Counted from the first letter of the stretch, positions 19,484 to 32,255 are shown. The stretch is DNA of 64,000 nt from Mycoplasmopsis bovirhinis (GCF_900660515.1 NZ_LR214972.1:837942-901941); one strand, 5' to 3'. Translations and numbers: made by a program. Notes: generated by a model from the letters alone, not told the origin.

Positions 19484-20965
19484 CTAGTATTTGCGTTCAT
19501 AAAAGGTAACTTTAGATCCTTCGTAAAGTAAATCACCTTCCCCGGTAGGTCCATTTCTATTTTTAGCTACTGAAACATCAGTGATAATATGAGTATTATA
19601 ATTAGAGTATGTTTCATCATTATTTGATTGTTGTTTGGTATTACTACGACTTAAAAAAATCACAATATCAGCATCTTGTTCAATGGCTCCTGATTCTCTT
19701 AAATCACTTAATTGCGGGCGCTTATTTTCCCGAGATTCAACGCTACGAGATAATTGCGATAATGCTAAAATTGGGATTTTAAGGTCAAGAGCTAAAAGTT
19801 TTAAAGCTCTTGAAATTTGTGCTACTTCATTTTGACGGTTTCCACTAAATTCATTACCCGAAATTAGTTGCAGGTAGTCAATAATTAATAAACTAAGTCC
19901 ATTATGATTAGTAGTTTGAATTTCTTTATGAAGTTGCTTTATTTTTCAAACTAAATCAGAAATTTTACTTGAAGTATTATCATCAAAATGTAAATTAGTC
20001 GTATTTTTATTTCTAGAGATAACTGAGCGCAATAAGACAATTTCATTTTGTTCTAATAATTTAGGTTTTTGTAATTTACCTAAATTAATTGAAGCAAGCG
20101 AGGAATAAAAGCGCATTGTTAATTCAACATAAGGCATTTCTAAAGAAATAAAAGCGCAGCTATTAGGTCTGAGAATTTGTCCATTTTGATCAACTATTTC
20201 TTCTTGAGTTAGATTTTTAGCAATATTTAAAGCTAATGCTGTTTTACCCACCCCTGGCCTTGCTGCTAGAATAATTAATTGACCTGGTTTAAAGCCTTTA
20301 ATTAAATTATCTAATACTTCATATCCTGTTTTTAAACCTTCAGAAATATCATTAGCTATCCCATTAGTGATTAATTCATCAAATTCATCGGTTGCTTCTT
20401 TAAACGAAATAAATGAACTATTTTGCAAAGCATTTGAATAATTTTGCTCTAAAAAAACACTAAAATCTTGAATTGAATCTGAAAAGTTTAAATCTTTTTT
20501 TGTATGTAAAGCTTGCAAGGAAGCTTGGTAAAAAGTTTCTAAATTACGCATTTTAGTTAACTCAATTAGTTGCTCAAGTTTTTCTAAAAAATTATCAGGA
20601 TTGACAAATAATGAGTTAATTTCATTTACTAAAGAACTGTTAACCTTAGGATATCGTAATTTTAAATCTTCTGATTCTATAAAATTAATAATATCATAAT
20701 AATCATTAAACACACCTACCCCGTTGATGTTTTTATTACGCCTTTCATTAATGAATTCAAATAGTTGTTTATTTTCTTCAAAAAAGAAATGATCTTTAGT
20801 TAAATATTGTGTGGCAGTTTGTTGTCTTTCTGCATCATTAATCATAAAATTTAAAACCATTTGTTCAGTTAAAAAATCATGGAATAAAGTCTGAGGATTT
20901 TGTAAATGTTCAAAGGTTTCAAAGTTTTTGTATTTCCAAATATTTTTATATTTATTTTTTTTCAT
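19484..20965 (-). CDS. dnaB: Replicative DNA helicase DnaB
   Basis: A 493-residue hexameric helicase. The N-terminal domain (to about residue 160) is followed by the RecA-like domain with LAARPGVGKTALALNIA (Walker A), FISLEMP, the LLIIDYLQLI Walker B, LSQLSRSVE and DLRESGAIEQDADIVIFL. It unwinds DNA at the fork. The start overlaps the end of rplI by 14 bases, and two TGA codons encode Trp in the first ten codons region and near residue 340. The gdpP-rplI-dnaB order is common in Firmicutes and mollicutes. Confidence 0.95.
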
Positions 20966-21413
20966 GAGTAATATTTAAAAATATTTTGAGCTTTGCTTGA
21001 ATTTCTTTATATAAATGAACAGTTATTTCATGTCATCCAAAAGACACAAGGTGAATTTTTTGCAAAGCATGTTTTGGTAAGTTAAAACCTAATTCTTTTA
21101 GTTTTTTATCAATATCTTTTGCTGAAATTGAGCCATGGACATTTAAATTACCGTTTTTATCTTTATTAGATGTTAAGCTAAATTGTAATTCAAGTTCTTC
21201 AAGTTGTGCTTTAAGTTGAAAAGCATTTGATCTTTTGGAGTATTCTTCAGCCAATAAATTATCTAATTCTCTATTTAACTTAGCGATATTTTTTTCCGTA
21301 TATGCAACGGCGTAGCCTTTTTTGATTAAAAAGTTTGTTGCATATCCAGCTGAAACTTCAACAATGGTATTGGCTTTACCATCTTGACAATCTTTAATTA
21401 GTATTACTTTCAT
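20952..21413 (-). CDS. rplI: 50S ribosomal protein L9
   Basis: A 153-residue L9: MKVILIKDCQDGKANTIVEVSAGYATNFLIKKGYA is replaced here by its key parts, MKVILIKD at the start and GYATNFLIKKGYA at about residues 23-35, then a long helix and a C-terminal domain with GSISAKDI. One TGA near the end encodes Trp, after which 25 residues continue to TAA 20952. It overlaps gdpP by 20 bases at its start and dnaB by 14 bases at its end, which implies translational coupling. Confidence 0.93.
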
Positions 21414-23394
21414 ATTTAATTAATCTCCTGGTTGTGGCGATAGCGTGTTTTATATTATCAACAAAATCATTTAATTCTTCATCACTTGTTGCAGCTGCTG
21501 TATTAAAATGACCTCCGCCACCAACAGCTTCACAAATAATTTGAACATTTGTATTAATCCCGCGCGCGCTTAATTTATAAGTATTTTTCGAAGTTGCTAA
21601 TTTAGCTACTACAAATGAGGCAATGCGCCCTTTAATGCGTAAAATTTCATTAGCCGCAATTGATATTTCATCATTAGTTGCTTCTAAATCAGAATAAGCT
21701 AAATAATAGCCTTTTTTAATTTCGGTAATGTTTGCAATTAAAAGTTGAATTTTATCCTTAGTTTTACTATCAATTTTTAAAGCTTCAACACTTTTTGAGG
21801 AACTAGCATTTAAGCCTTGTAACCAAGAAGCAGCATTAAAAGTTCTTGGTGTAACAGACTTAGAAAATTGACTAGTATCTAAAAAGATACCATTTAAGAG
21901 CATTTGTGATGCTAGTTTTGATAAAGTAAATTTATTTTCTAAAAACATAATGATTTCAGTTACTATTTCACAAGCACTTGATGAAGTAGTTTCAATATAA
22001 CAATTTGTTTTTAATGCAAAGTCAATTTGCTTTAATAATCGGTGGTGATCGAAGATAAAGATATTATCTCTTTTTACTTGATCAATTGCTTTTGGATTAT
22101 CTGTTCTTAGTGGATCAGCTACATCAGTTAAAATTACTAAGCTATTAAGATTTGTGTGTTTAATAGCAAATGAAGGATCAAAAATAATCTTAGATTTATT
22201 AAGTTTATATTCGTTAATTATTTGTGTTGTAGTAGCGTCAAAAGTATTAGCAATAATATAAACTTCTTTTTGGTAATGTTTTATTAATTCGTATAAAGCA
22301 TAAGCTGAACCAATTGCATCTAAATCTGCAAAGGAATGTCCGTAAATAAACACATTGTTTATTTCTGGATCAAGGAGTTTTTCTTCTAATTGTTCAGTTA
22401 AATATCTAATTCTAGTTTTGGAATTATCTTTCAAAACTTCAGTGTTTGAACCTAAGAAAAATACTGGCGCATAATTAGTATGTATTGCAATTTGATCCCC
22501 TCCCCTTGCTTGCGCTTGGGTTAAACCTTTTTTAGCCTTTTCAATTTTTTGTTTCAGTGAAACTCAACCATATGAAAACCCGCCACTAATAGTTAATTTT
22601 TTAATTAAAGTATCTGAAATAGCACTTTTTATATCAAAAAATAACCTAAAATTCTCTTGAATTAATTTATGAATACTATCTTCATTAGTAAAAATTAAGA
22701 ATTTACCGTTAGTGTATTGGCGGTAGATAAAATTATACCTTTGCGAATATTCATTTAAAGTATTCATTAAAATTGAATTAATTTTGAACAATTGTTCTTC
22801 AGATAAAATTGATTGATAAAGTGGATAATTGTCAATTTCAATTTCCCCAAGCACAGGCATTTGTTCTTGAGCCTGAGCTTTGTATAAATTTTCGCTTGTA
22901 ACATTACGAAAAATTAACATATGTTCACTAGGAAAAATTTGTAGTTGAAAAAATGAATCTTTAAAACGTAAATTTAAGTATTTATCAAATGGTAAGTTTC
23001 CTTTCTCTAAATTTGGGTCTAAAGCTTTAATCATATTATGAATCTTTTGGCCAATAAAATCATGTCCAAAGGTATTTTTAATATAATTTGTGCTCCAAAT
23101 TATCTCATGATTAGTATTATAGATACACAAACCAATATTATTTTGATCTAAAACATCATATAAAACTTTATTAAAAGAGCTATCTACTAAAGATTTATTT
23201 TTTGCTAGTTTTACTAATGCATTATAAATTAAGATAATTGCAATGGCTAACATGGCTAAAATTGCCAAAGAAATAACCATTGCAACAACGCGGTTATTTA
23301 ATTCTCGAACAAAAATAATAATTAATATTATGCTAAAGAATAAAACTAATGCAATAGGAATAGCTCAAATTAATGATTTTTTATTAAATTTCAT
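21394..23394 (-). CDS. gdpP: c-di-AMP phosphodiesterase GdpP (DHH/DHHA1)
   Basis: A 666-residue protein, the usual length for GdpP. Two N-terminal membrane segments (about 8-30 and 37-60) precede a PAS-like region (NIGLCIYNTNHEIIWS), a degenerate GGDEF domain (GGFSYG, ARGGDQ), then the catalytic DHH domain: GHSFADLDAIGSA, TDVADPLR, FIFDHHRLL, and the DHHA1 motif GGGGHFNTAAA. It hydrolyses cyclic di-AMP to pApA and so affects potassium and osmotic control. Three TGA codons encode Trp; ATG 23394 is chosen because both membrane segments follow it. First gene of the gdpP-rplI-dnaB-CNNM operon. Confidence 0.92.
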
Positions 23395-23475
23395 TACTGT
23401 TTCCTTAATGGTTAATTTATTTTATAAATTAAATTATAACATTATCTACAGATTTTGTGCTCTAAATCTGATAAA

Positions 23476-23500
23476 AAAAGATCAAGAAATTTGATCTTTT
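23476..23500. terminator. Terminator behind the ZIP gene
   Basis: AAAAGATCAA (23476-23485) pairs with TTGATCTTTT (23491-23500) around a 5-base loop, with a run of A giving a T-tail on the minus strand. It touches the ZIP stop codon. Confidence 0.7.
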
Positions 23501-24533
23501 ATTTATGCTCATGAAATGATAAGATAAATGTGGCTACTATTACCCCTAAAAATAACACAATAATTGTTCAAAGCCATTTTTGTTTACTAAAATGCTCATG
23601 GTAGAATTCTGGAAAAAATTCAACTAAAGAAGTAAAGATAAAGATTCCCCCAACACCTGCATAAAGCATTGCCTTTCCTGAGTAATCAATTGCACCTCCA
23701 ACAAACATTCCAATAATCATAAAAGGTAAAAATAAAAATAGTCCTAAAAATGATAATAATAATGCTTTAGTTGGTGAATACCCTGCTTCTTTTAAGCGAA
23801 TATAAAAAACAATTTCTTCGGGAATTAAGTGAATAACTAAAGATAAAAAATATGCTGTGGTAATAGAATAATTTATCTCACCAATTTCATTAGGGGTAAA
23901 TAAATTTAGATTATATCCTAAAAGTAAACCTTCAGGTATACGGTGTGTTAATAAAAGCAAGAGCGCAATTATTTTTAATTTTGCTTCTGTTTTTTTAAAA
24001 ATCGTTGAATTAGCAATTTCTATTTTATCTGAAGCATTAAAAATATAATCTTCATGGATATGTTGGTGGTTATGCCCGTGTTCATGAGAATGGTCATGGA
24101 CAAAAACACTCAATGATTTGTGTTTTAAAAGTTTTTTATTAAATTGGTATGAAAGTACAAATTTAATAACAAATGCAAAAATTAAACCAATGATTAAACC
24201 AACTACAACAAATAAAATATTGTAGCCATAAAGAATAGTTCTAGTATATTCTCGTCCAAAAGTTTTAGAAACAAATAAGTATGAATTTTCTAGAGCTTCA
24301 CGTAAAAAACCAAAAGTAGCTAAAACAATAAAAAATCCTGTTGAAAAAGCGTAGAGATAAATGCTAAAGGATTTTTTATTTAAATATTTATTTAAAAATG
24401 GTAAAAATAATGCAATTAAGATTGGTATTAGAAGCATTGTACCTAAAAAAACCAAAATTAATAATAGTTTTGCAATTATTTCATTATTTAAATTATTATA
24501 TAATGAGTTATATAAAGTTTCAATTCACTGCAT
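23499..24533 (-). CDS. ZIP-family divalent metal transporter
   Basis: A 344-residue membrane protein. The loop after the third or fourth segment is rich in histidine (HDHSHEHGHNHQHIHED, about residues 138-154), and the paired metal-site helices carry THRIPEGLLLGYNL and HLIPEEIVFYIRLKEAG, the ZIP signatures. About eight hydrophobic segments are visible. It would import Zn2+ or another divalent cation. ATG 24533 overlaps the last base of the yebC stop (TAATG), so it is coupled to yebC. No ribosome-binding site separate from yebC is needed. Confidence 0.87.
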
Positions 24534-25267
24534 TATAAATTATGTTTGATTTCAATGTTATGGTACACTTCTTGCACATCGTCATCATCTTTAAGTTTTT
24601 CAATAAAATCAAGTAATTTCTTTTCCTTTTCGCTGTCATATTCAACATACATATTTGGAATATATGTTACTTCACATTGAGTGAAATTTTCGATATTTAG
24701 TGAAGTTTCAAGTGCATTTTTTAAATCACTGAAATTTTCTGGAATACAAGTTAAAATATATGAATTATCAGTTTCTTGAATATCTTCAGCACTATTTTCT
24801 AAAGCGACAAAAGTAACTTCATCAGAAGAAAGATTTTCTTTACTAAATTCAATTATTCCTTTTTTATCAAAAGCAAACGGAATTTGCCCGGTTTTTCCTA
24901 ATGTTGCATTTTGTTTATTAAAATATGCTTGAATATTTGATTTAACTCTATTAATATTATCACTTAAGGTAATAACAATAAACGTTGCTCCGCCACTCAC
25001 AGTGGCATTAAATAATAATTCAGTGTAAGTTTCAGAATTTTTAGCTCCTTTAGCTTTTGCAATAGCTCTTTCAATGTTATCTTTAGGCATGTTTTTTGCC
25101 TTAGCCTTAGAAATGGCTAATTTTAAAGCTGGGTTCATATCTGGATCTGGTCCAAGTGAAGCTGCTACAAAAATTTCTTTTGACAATTTTTGAAAAATTT
25201 TTCCACGAGCTGCATCTTGAGCGCCTTTACGGTGTGCAATATTGGCTGAGTGTGAATGTCCTGCCAT
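24533..25267 (-). CDS. yebC: YebC/PmpR-family protein (TACO1-like)
   Basis: A 244-residue protein with the diagnostic start MAGHSHSANIAHRKGAQDAARGKIF cut here to its core, MAGHSHSANI then HRKGAQDAARG, and the ERAIAKAKGA and GPGGVA-like positions (SGGATFIVI). YebC proteins were long called transcriptional regulators; recent work links the family to translation of difficult proline stretches at the ribosome. It follows nadE by 9 bases with an AGGAGG site and is translationally coupled to the ZIP gene. Confidence 0.93.
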   Translation of the reverse strand: MAGHSHSANIAHRKGAQDAARGKIFQKLSKEIFVAASLGPDPDMNPALKLAISKAKAKNMPKDNIERAIAKAKGAKNSETYTELLFNATVSGGATFIVITLSDNINRVKSNIQAYFNKQNATLGKTGQIPFAFDKKGIIEFSKENLSSDEVTFVALENSAEDIQETDNSYILTCIPENFSDLKNALETSLNIENFTQCEVTYIPNMYVEYDSEKEKKLLDFIEKLKDDDDVQEVYHNIEIKHNL

Positions 25268-25276
25268 AATTTCCTC

Positions 25277-26068
25277 CTATTTTAGATTTTTAACTGTATA
25301 TATTTTATCTCTTTTGTGTTGTGAGATTTTATGTTTATATTCGATTTTTGCAATGGTTTCTTGACTTAAATATTTCTTTAATGCTTTAAGGTCGTGAAGA
25401 TGATTAAGATAGAAGTCTAAATCACCATAACTAAAACCAAGCTCAAGCTCATCAGTTTGACCTTGTCATAGTCCTGCTGAAGGATCTTTAGTTATAATTT
25501 CTTTAGGAATATTTAATAAGCTTGCTAAATATTTTACTTCACCCTTAGTTAGGTTTGAAATTGGTAATAGATCAGCTCCGCCATCACCAAATTTAGTAAA
25601 ATAACCGATATATGTTTCATCAGCATTATCCGTACCTAAAACTAAATAATTATTTTCTTGGGCAAGAGCATATAAAGTGCTCATGCGAAGTCTTGGTTTA
25701 ATATTGGAAACCGCTAAAAGATTTTTAAGTTTAAGCTCATTTGTTAAAGCGTTGAAACTATTAGTTAAATCAACTCTTTGAAAACTATCATTAAACTGTG
25801 CTTCTAATAATTTAATATGATTTAAATCTTCTTTTGTCATGTTCACAATTGGCATAACTACACCTAAAGTAGTTTCTGGCGCCACTGATTTGGCAATTGC
25901 ATAAACAAGACTTGAATCAATTCCGCTACTAATACCAACAACAAATCCTTTAGCTTTAGCTTTTTTTAAATGTTTTTTTAAGAAGTTTTGGATTTTTTGT
26001 AAATAATTTAAGGCAATTTCTTGGTTATAAAAAACATCCTTACCATTATAATTACTAATTTTACTCAT
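25277..26068 (-). CDS. nadE: NH3-dependent NAD+ synthetase
   Basis: A 263-residue N-type ATP pyrophosphatase. GISSGIDSSLVYAIAKS (about residues 38-54) is the SGGxDS loop that binds pyrophosphate; NIKPRLRMSTLYALAQ, GTDNADETYIGYFTKFGDGGAD and LPISNLTKGEV are NadE-specific. No glutaminase domain is present, so ammonia is the nitrogen donor. It amidates deamido-NAD, the last step of NAD synthesis. ATG 26068 is chosen over an in-frame TTG at 26086 because AGGAG lies just before it. First gene of nadE-yebC-ZIP. Confidence 0.93.
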
Positions 26069-26368
26069 TATTTTACTCCTATTCAAATAAAGATTTTATT
26101 ATTATATTTTAATATATAAATTTAAAATCGATATTAAAATGTGCAGTTTTTGTTAGTTTAATGAATTATCTTTAATTATTTATAGGTATCTATGCAACTT
26201 TTATGTATAATAAGCAGGAGAAATTTAAATAATATTATAAAAATTATTAAGTTTTACTTTATAATAATTATTCGAAATAGATATAAATAATATTTTACAT
26301 AATTTAGAGATCTTTAATCTAAATATAATTTTAGTTTTTAGATACTAACCATAATTAGAGGAGATAAT
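26069..26368. promoter_or_regulatory. Divergent intergenic region nadE / lon
   Basis: About 300 bases of very AT-rich DNA between divergent genes. A TATAAT box at 26324-26329 lies 40 bases before lon, followed by a GAGGAG ribosome-binding site. I looked for a CIRCE (HrcA) operator, which controls heat-shock genes in several mycoplasmas, and found none here. Nothing else is recognisable. Confidence 0.4.
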
Positions 26369-29011
26369 ATGAAAGAAGAAAATAAATTAACTTTACGTGC
26401 CATTGTTTTAGAAAAACATAAAGCATGTTTACCTGGAGCAATTATTGAGCAAGCTTTTTTAAACCCGGGTGATCACTTAGTTTTTGCTCGCTTTCAACCA
26501 GGAGATAGTTTTGTTATTGTTTATAGTGATCAAAAAAATTCAATTGACTCACGAGCTATTTTAGCATCGTTTATTGAACTGAAAGAATTAAAGTCCAACC
26601 AAGGACAAGTTCATAAATTAGTTTTTAAAGCAAAAAGTTATTTTGATGTTGATGATATTGGTTTAATTGCTTTTGACGAAAAAAATGCTAAAAACCCATT
26701 TAAGTTTTATAAACAAACTGATTATGAACGTATTGCTAAAAAATACGATTTAAGTGCAATTTCTTTTGGAGTTATTGGAGTAAGAGATGAATTAAAAGTT
26801 TTTTTACATCTTTCAGAAAATGAATTTGAAAGAGATCTTTTAAGATTTTATGATATTTTTCGATCATTAAAAAATCCAATTGAAAGAGATGCAGAAAACA
26901 GCAAATCTTTTGAATCAGTTTTCTTTAATAACCAAGCTCATTCTGATTTATCTGCAACTTTAAATTATATTGATGACTTGCAAGATAAATATAGTGAATT
27001 CCACCCTAAAAAACATCAATTTGAAAGAATTCAAGAATTTATTTTAACTACTGTTTCACATTTTAATAATTCATATTTTGACCGTGAAATGATGTTTGAT
27101 GATTTTGGTATTGCTGAATTGCAAGAAATTGTGCGCAGAATTACCGAATTTTTAGGAGTTTCAGCGGGTATTAGTAAACAAGTTCAAGAAAACATGAACA
27201 AAAAAGTTTCTAACCAACATAAAGAATTTATCATACGTGAGAAAGTTAAAATTCTCCAAGAAGAATTAGCTAATATTAACGTCCCAATTATTGAAGATGA
27301 ATATTCAAATGCTTTAAGAGATAAAACTAAAGCTCAAATGTTTCCTGAATCAGTTAAAAAATTAATTGCTGAGGAAAACAAACGTTCAAGCGAAATGATG
27401 CCTGCTTCTCCTGAAGCATCAATTTCTAAAACTTTTGTAGCAACTTTGAAAAAACTTCCTTGAAGAAAAACCCAAAAAGAATTTTTAGATATTAAGCATG
27501 CGCGCAGTGTTTTAGAAAAATACCACTATGGACTTGATAAAGTTAAAGAAAGAATTATTGAATATATTGCTGTAATTATTAACCAAAAAAATCAAGAGAA
27601 AAAATCAGCTAAAAAACTTAAATTAGATAATGAATTAGAAATTGACTTAAACTTATTTAAAGAAGATAATAAGAAAAAAGAAGAATTTAACAATGTTCCA
27701 ATTATTTGCTTAGTTGGTCCTCCTGGAACAGGAAAAACTTCACTTTCAAAAGCTATTGCTGAATCATTACAACGTAAATTTGTTAAAATTTCACTTGGAG
27801 GAGTGCACGATGAAAGTGAAATTAGAGGACACCGAAGAACTTATGTTGGCGCAATGCCAGGAAAAATTATTAAAGGAATTTTAAAAGCTGATGTTTCAAA
27901 CCCAGTTATTTTACTGGATGAAATTGATAAAATGGCTTCAACCAACAAAGGAGATCCAGCGAGTGCGATGTTGGAAGTTTTAGATCCCGAACAAAATTCA
28001 AAATTCCAAGATCACTACCTAGAACATGAATATGATTTATCTAAAGCAATCTTTATTGCTACCGCTAACTATTATGAAAGCATCCCACATGCTTTAATTG
28101 ATCGTGTTGAAATTATTGAACTTTCTTCATATACATTAACTGAAAAAATTAATATTGCTCGCAAACATCTACTACCTAAAGTAACTCAACAAGTAGCCTT
28201 GCCAGATGATTATTTAAAATTAAGTGATGAGACTTTAAAATATATTATCCAACATTATACTTCTGAAGCAGGTGTACGTGGGCTTAAACGTATTTTAGAC
28301 AAAATAGCTCGCAAACTAACTGTTAAATTATTAGAAACTAACAAAAAAGATTGACCAAAAGAATATCAAGTCGAAATTAAAGAGTTAGATGATCTTTTAG
28401 GTGTAGTAATTTATAAAAAAGATACCGAAACTGAAGAAGAAAAGCCAGGTATAGTTAATGGACTAGCATATACTTCAACTGGTGGCTCAACCTTGCAAAT
28501 TGAAGTAAATATTTTCCCTGGTAAAGAAGAAATTAAAATTACTGGTTCATTAAAAGAGGTAATGAAAGAATCAGCTCAAATTTCCGTGTCATACGTTCGT
28601 TCTAATGCTGAAAAATTTGGCATTAAAAACTTTGATTTTGATAAACATACAATTCATATTCACGTGCCTGAAGGTGCTGTTCCTAAAGATGGACCAAGTG
28701 CCGGGGTAACATTTACAACAGCTTTAATTTCAGCACTGAAAAAATTACCAGTAGCACCAATTTATGGAATGACTGGCGAAATAACCTTAAGAGGTAAGGT
28801 TTTAGATATTGGTGGACTAAAAGAAAAATCTTTTGCTGCAAACCAAAAAAATATTAAAAAAGTATTTATTCCATACGGAAACATTAATAATTTAAGAGAT
28901 ATTCCAAGTGAAATAAAAAGCACATTAACATATATTCCTGTAAAAAACTACGAGGAAATATATAATGTTATTTTCAACAATAAAAAACCATTAAAAGTTA
29001 TAAAAGAATAA
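26369..29011 (+). CDS. lon: ATP-dependent protease Lon
   Basis: An 880-residue Lon with the N-terminal substrate domain (to about 330), the AAA+ module with GPPGTGKT at 450-457 and [10 protein letters not shown] (Walker B), and the C-terminal protease domain with PKDGPSAG (catalytic Ser777) and GGLKEK (Lys820 by the spacing of the E. coli Ser-Lys dyad). It degrades misfolded and regulatory proteins; in mollicutes, which lack ClpP, Lon and FtsH carry general proteolysis. ATG 26369 follows GAGGAG. An APC permease gene begins one base after its stop. Confidence 0.96.
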
Positions 29012-29012
29012 A

Positions 29013-30482
29013 ATGGGCAAGCACTTTACTGCCAAAACTTTTACACTTTTTACAATCAACTTTATTGTTGGATTAGGTTTTATAACCACAATAACCAGTG
29101 TTTTAAACCTTGGTTATTGGGGTTATATTGTTATTGTGTTATCTTTGTTGACAGTTTTGGGAACATCATTAGTTTTTTCCCGTTTATCTAATGTTTATAG
29201 CGAGCAATATGGTGGCTCATATGCTTTTGCTCGTAATATTGATGATGATATTGTTAACCACACATACTCAATGAAGAAAAATTGGAAATTATCGTTTAAG
29301 CAAAGGTTCAAAAAGAGTTTTAAACGAAACTTTATTTTCTTCATTGGCTGAAATCAATTTATTCAAACACCAATTTTATCTTCAATTTCTCCCTTGCTTT
29401 TATCAAGAATTATTGAAGATATTTTGAATCCACAGACTCCAAACTTAGAACTAATTATTTGGATTATTCGCTCCTTGGCTGTTATTTTATTTGGTGTATT
29501 AATTATTATTTCTACTTTTGGACTAAAACTTTCAAAAAAAGTTATTTTAGTTAGTTCAATTTTAAAATGATTTGTTTTAGGAATTGGTCTTATTTTAATT
29601 ATGAGCCAAATAACAGGAAATGGATATATAGAAAGTTTTCAAAGATCTAAAAAAATTAGTGCAAAATTAATTTTTTCAAGTACTTTACTTTTTATCTTTG
29701 CATTTGCTGGTATTGAAGATATGGCTGCTATGACTAAAGATGTGCACTTTAAAAATTTCAGGGTTATTTTGCTAAGCGCTATTGGTTTAATCTTTGTTTT
29801 TTATATGGTTGCTTATTCAATTATGCTTGGCCTTAAAGAATCTTTTATTGATAAAAAGTTTTATGAATATTATAATTTTTCACTTTGTGTCTTTGGACTA
29901 ATTATCTTTGTGATTGGTTTTATTTCAGGTGATATTGGCTATAAAATTACCCAAACAGTTTCAACAGCTCGCAAACTTGTTCCCCTTGCTGAAGATAATT
30001 TAATTGATGATCGTTTTGCTTTAAAAAATAAAAATAACGAATATAAAAAAGCGATTATTTTCGTTGCTTTATATACTTTAATTTCAATGATCGTTTTATC
30101 TTTGATAGTCTTATTAGCTCCTAAAAACCAACAAGGTGATTATTTTGATGCTGTAATTAATATGAGCAGCATAGCTTTATTACTAGAAGATATTATGACA
30201 TTTATTGTAGCTTTTATCTTAGAGAAAAAGAAGAAAATTGCATTGATCCCATCTTGGGAAAAAATTGCTTATATTTTAAGTATTATTTGAGCTTCTTTTT
30301 TATTGATAACTTTCTTTATTCCTAATATTTTTGGTGCAAGTCATACTACTGAAACAATTTTTACAATCCTTGGTTATATTGTCTTTTTACTTTCTGGTTC
30401 TTTAGTGCGTTTATATTCATATTATCAATATAAAAATAAGCTCAAACATCTTAAAGAAAAAGCAATTTTATCACATCATTAA
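29013..30482 (+). CDS. APC-family amino acid permease
   Basis: A 489-residue protein with about twelve hydrophobic segments. The N-terminal helix has FIVGLGFITTITSVLNLGYWG, matching the unwound GIGxF-type segment of APC permeases, and FAFAGIEDMAAMTKDV matches the conserved sixth-helix region (FxGxE). It would import an amino acid or exchange it. It starts one base after the lon stop, so is probably cotranscribed. Substrate cannot be told. Confidence 0.82.
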
Positions 30483-30506
30483 AGTCCTAAAAACTCGGAC
30501 TTTTTT
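30481..30506 (+). terminator. Terminator after the APC permease
   Basis: AAAGTCC (30481-30487) pairs with GGACTTT (30497-30503) and is followed by T residues. It separates lon-permease from the ATPase cluster. Confidence 0.75.
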
Positions 30507-30548
30507 AAATTATTTTTTGTTATTTTATGCCATTTTTCTTAAAGAAGC

Positions 30549-30638
30549 AAAAAAAAAAAAAAAAAAGACTAAGGGTAGGAAATTAAACTTATTACTTTTA
30601 ATGCTTTATTACAGTTATAAAACAAAAAAAAAAAAAAA
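30549..30638 (+). repeat. Two long poly-A tracts upstream of the F1-like ATPase cluster
   Basis: Runs of 18 A (30549-30566) and 15 A (30624-30638) lie in the 213-base gap before the first ATPase-cluster gene. A candidate -10, TATACT at 30680-30685, follows 41 bases after the second run, with no convincing -35. The tracts are the longest A runs noticed in the window. Confidence 0.75.
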
Positions 30639-30719
30639 CTCTTGTAAATTAAACTATTTCACTGAATAGTAATAAATTGTATACTTAATAAAGTCAAATT
30701 AAAACAGGAGGTAAAATCA

Positions 30720-32255
30720 ATGACAAACGATCTATTTGAAAGAAAAAGAATTTATGTTAATTATAGTTCAAAAATTAGTTCAAAGTCAAAGAACCAATGA
30801 ATTTTTATTTATAAAATAATTTTGATTCTTTTCTTTTTCGCTGGTGCTTTGTCACTATTTCTAACACTTGACCAATCATTATTCCCAGCAGCTTTAATTA
30901 GAACTTCTAATAATTCTGCTAACTTACAAGAGTTTATAACCTTTGAAACTCCTAGTAAGCAAGAAAATAATGCTGTTGTGTTAATTAGGTTTAGTATTTT
31001 AATGTTTGTATTTTTATTTAGTATCTTTAAAAATTACTCTAACATTAATGCACAAAAGGAAAAATTAAAACATTATGCTGTTTTTTATGTTTTATACTTC
31101 ATGATGTCAATTATTTCTTTAAGCTTGTTCTATGCATTCATTTATAAACAAAATGATAATGGAACACTTGGTAAATTTCGCCCATACCAATATTTAGAAC
31201 TCATATATATTTTAATTCCATTGGTAGTGATTAACAGCGCTTTTGAAGTTTATAACTTCTTAATTAAACGTAAATCAGATCCGGTTTTATATAAATCAAC
31301 GTGGCCTTTAATTCTGCAAGTTGTTTCACAAGTAATTTTAGCTGGTTTTGTAATTTTCAACGTTGCTTTATGAATTTCATATTCAAAAGCAGCTGGAGCT
31401 AGTTTATTTAGAACTACTGTAATTACTGGAACCAATACTTACAATGAGCAAAAATATTGAGAATTTGTTGACCAATTATTTAATATCAAAAGTTTTAGCA
31501 ATTTAATAATTATTGCTGCTTCATTTGTCTTTGTAATTTTCTTAGTAATTGGTTCAAATACTATTAAATTACAAAAACTATCAGAAAAGAATATTTACAA
31601 ACACCAAGATAAAGATTCTTTCTTAATTGCACTTATCTTTGCATTACTTGTCTCAGTATGATTATTTACATTATTGTTAAAAGATCCAGTTAAGTTTTCT
31701 ATTTTAGGAGTTGAAGCTACGTATGGAATTAATAATGGCTTAATTATCTTATTAGCAGCTTTAGCAACGATCCTTTATTTCCTAGTATCATATTTAAAAT
31801 ATACTAAGACTAAAAATCCATCTAGCTTAATTATTAGATTTTCACTAGCACAACTATTAATTTGAGTACCATTTTTAGTATCTGTGATTCAGTTTGAAAA
31901 TTCTAACTTTACATTAATTAATTTATTAGTAATTAGTCTTTTATCTATTGGAATCTTTATGCACTATATTTTAGTTAATAAATTTATCAATAAATTAACA
32001 TTTATAATGTTAGTTATTATCTTTGCCCTAAAAATAGTTTTATTACTAATTTTAGGTTTAAACCACTTATTATTGATTAATAAGAATTATGTCTTGGTTT
32101 CAGTGCCAACACCAATTTCAGTAATTAAAATTATTGTTATTACATATGTCTCTTCATTATTTGCCTTGTTTGTTTTACAAGCATTGCAACTTGAAACTCT
32201 TGTAACACTAAAAATATTTAAAGAAAAAAGATTTAGTTTAAAGAAAGGAAACTAG
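30720..32255 (+). CDS. Large multi-spanning membrane protein of the F1-like (X0) ATPase cluster
   Basis: A 511-residue protein with roughly twelve hydrophobic segments and a short basic N terminus (residues 1-35). It begins behind a strong AGGAGG site and is the first of seven tightly packed genes (gaps of 10 bases or less) that end with alpha- and beta-like ATPase subunits. It has no similarity by eye to F0 subunits a or c. Mycoplasma F1-like 'X0' clusters are described as having such a large polytopic protein, thought to replace F0 as the membrane part. Role in coupling is inferred. Confidence 0.7.

Noticed and set aside
26069..26368. Possible CIRCE heat-shock operator upstream of lon
   Set aside because: No TTAGCACTC/GAGTGCTAA pair was found.
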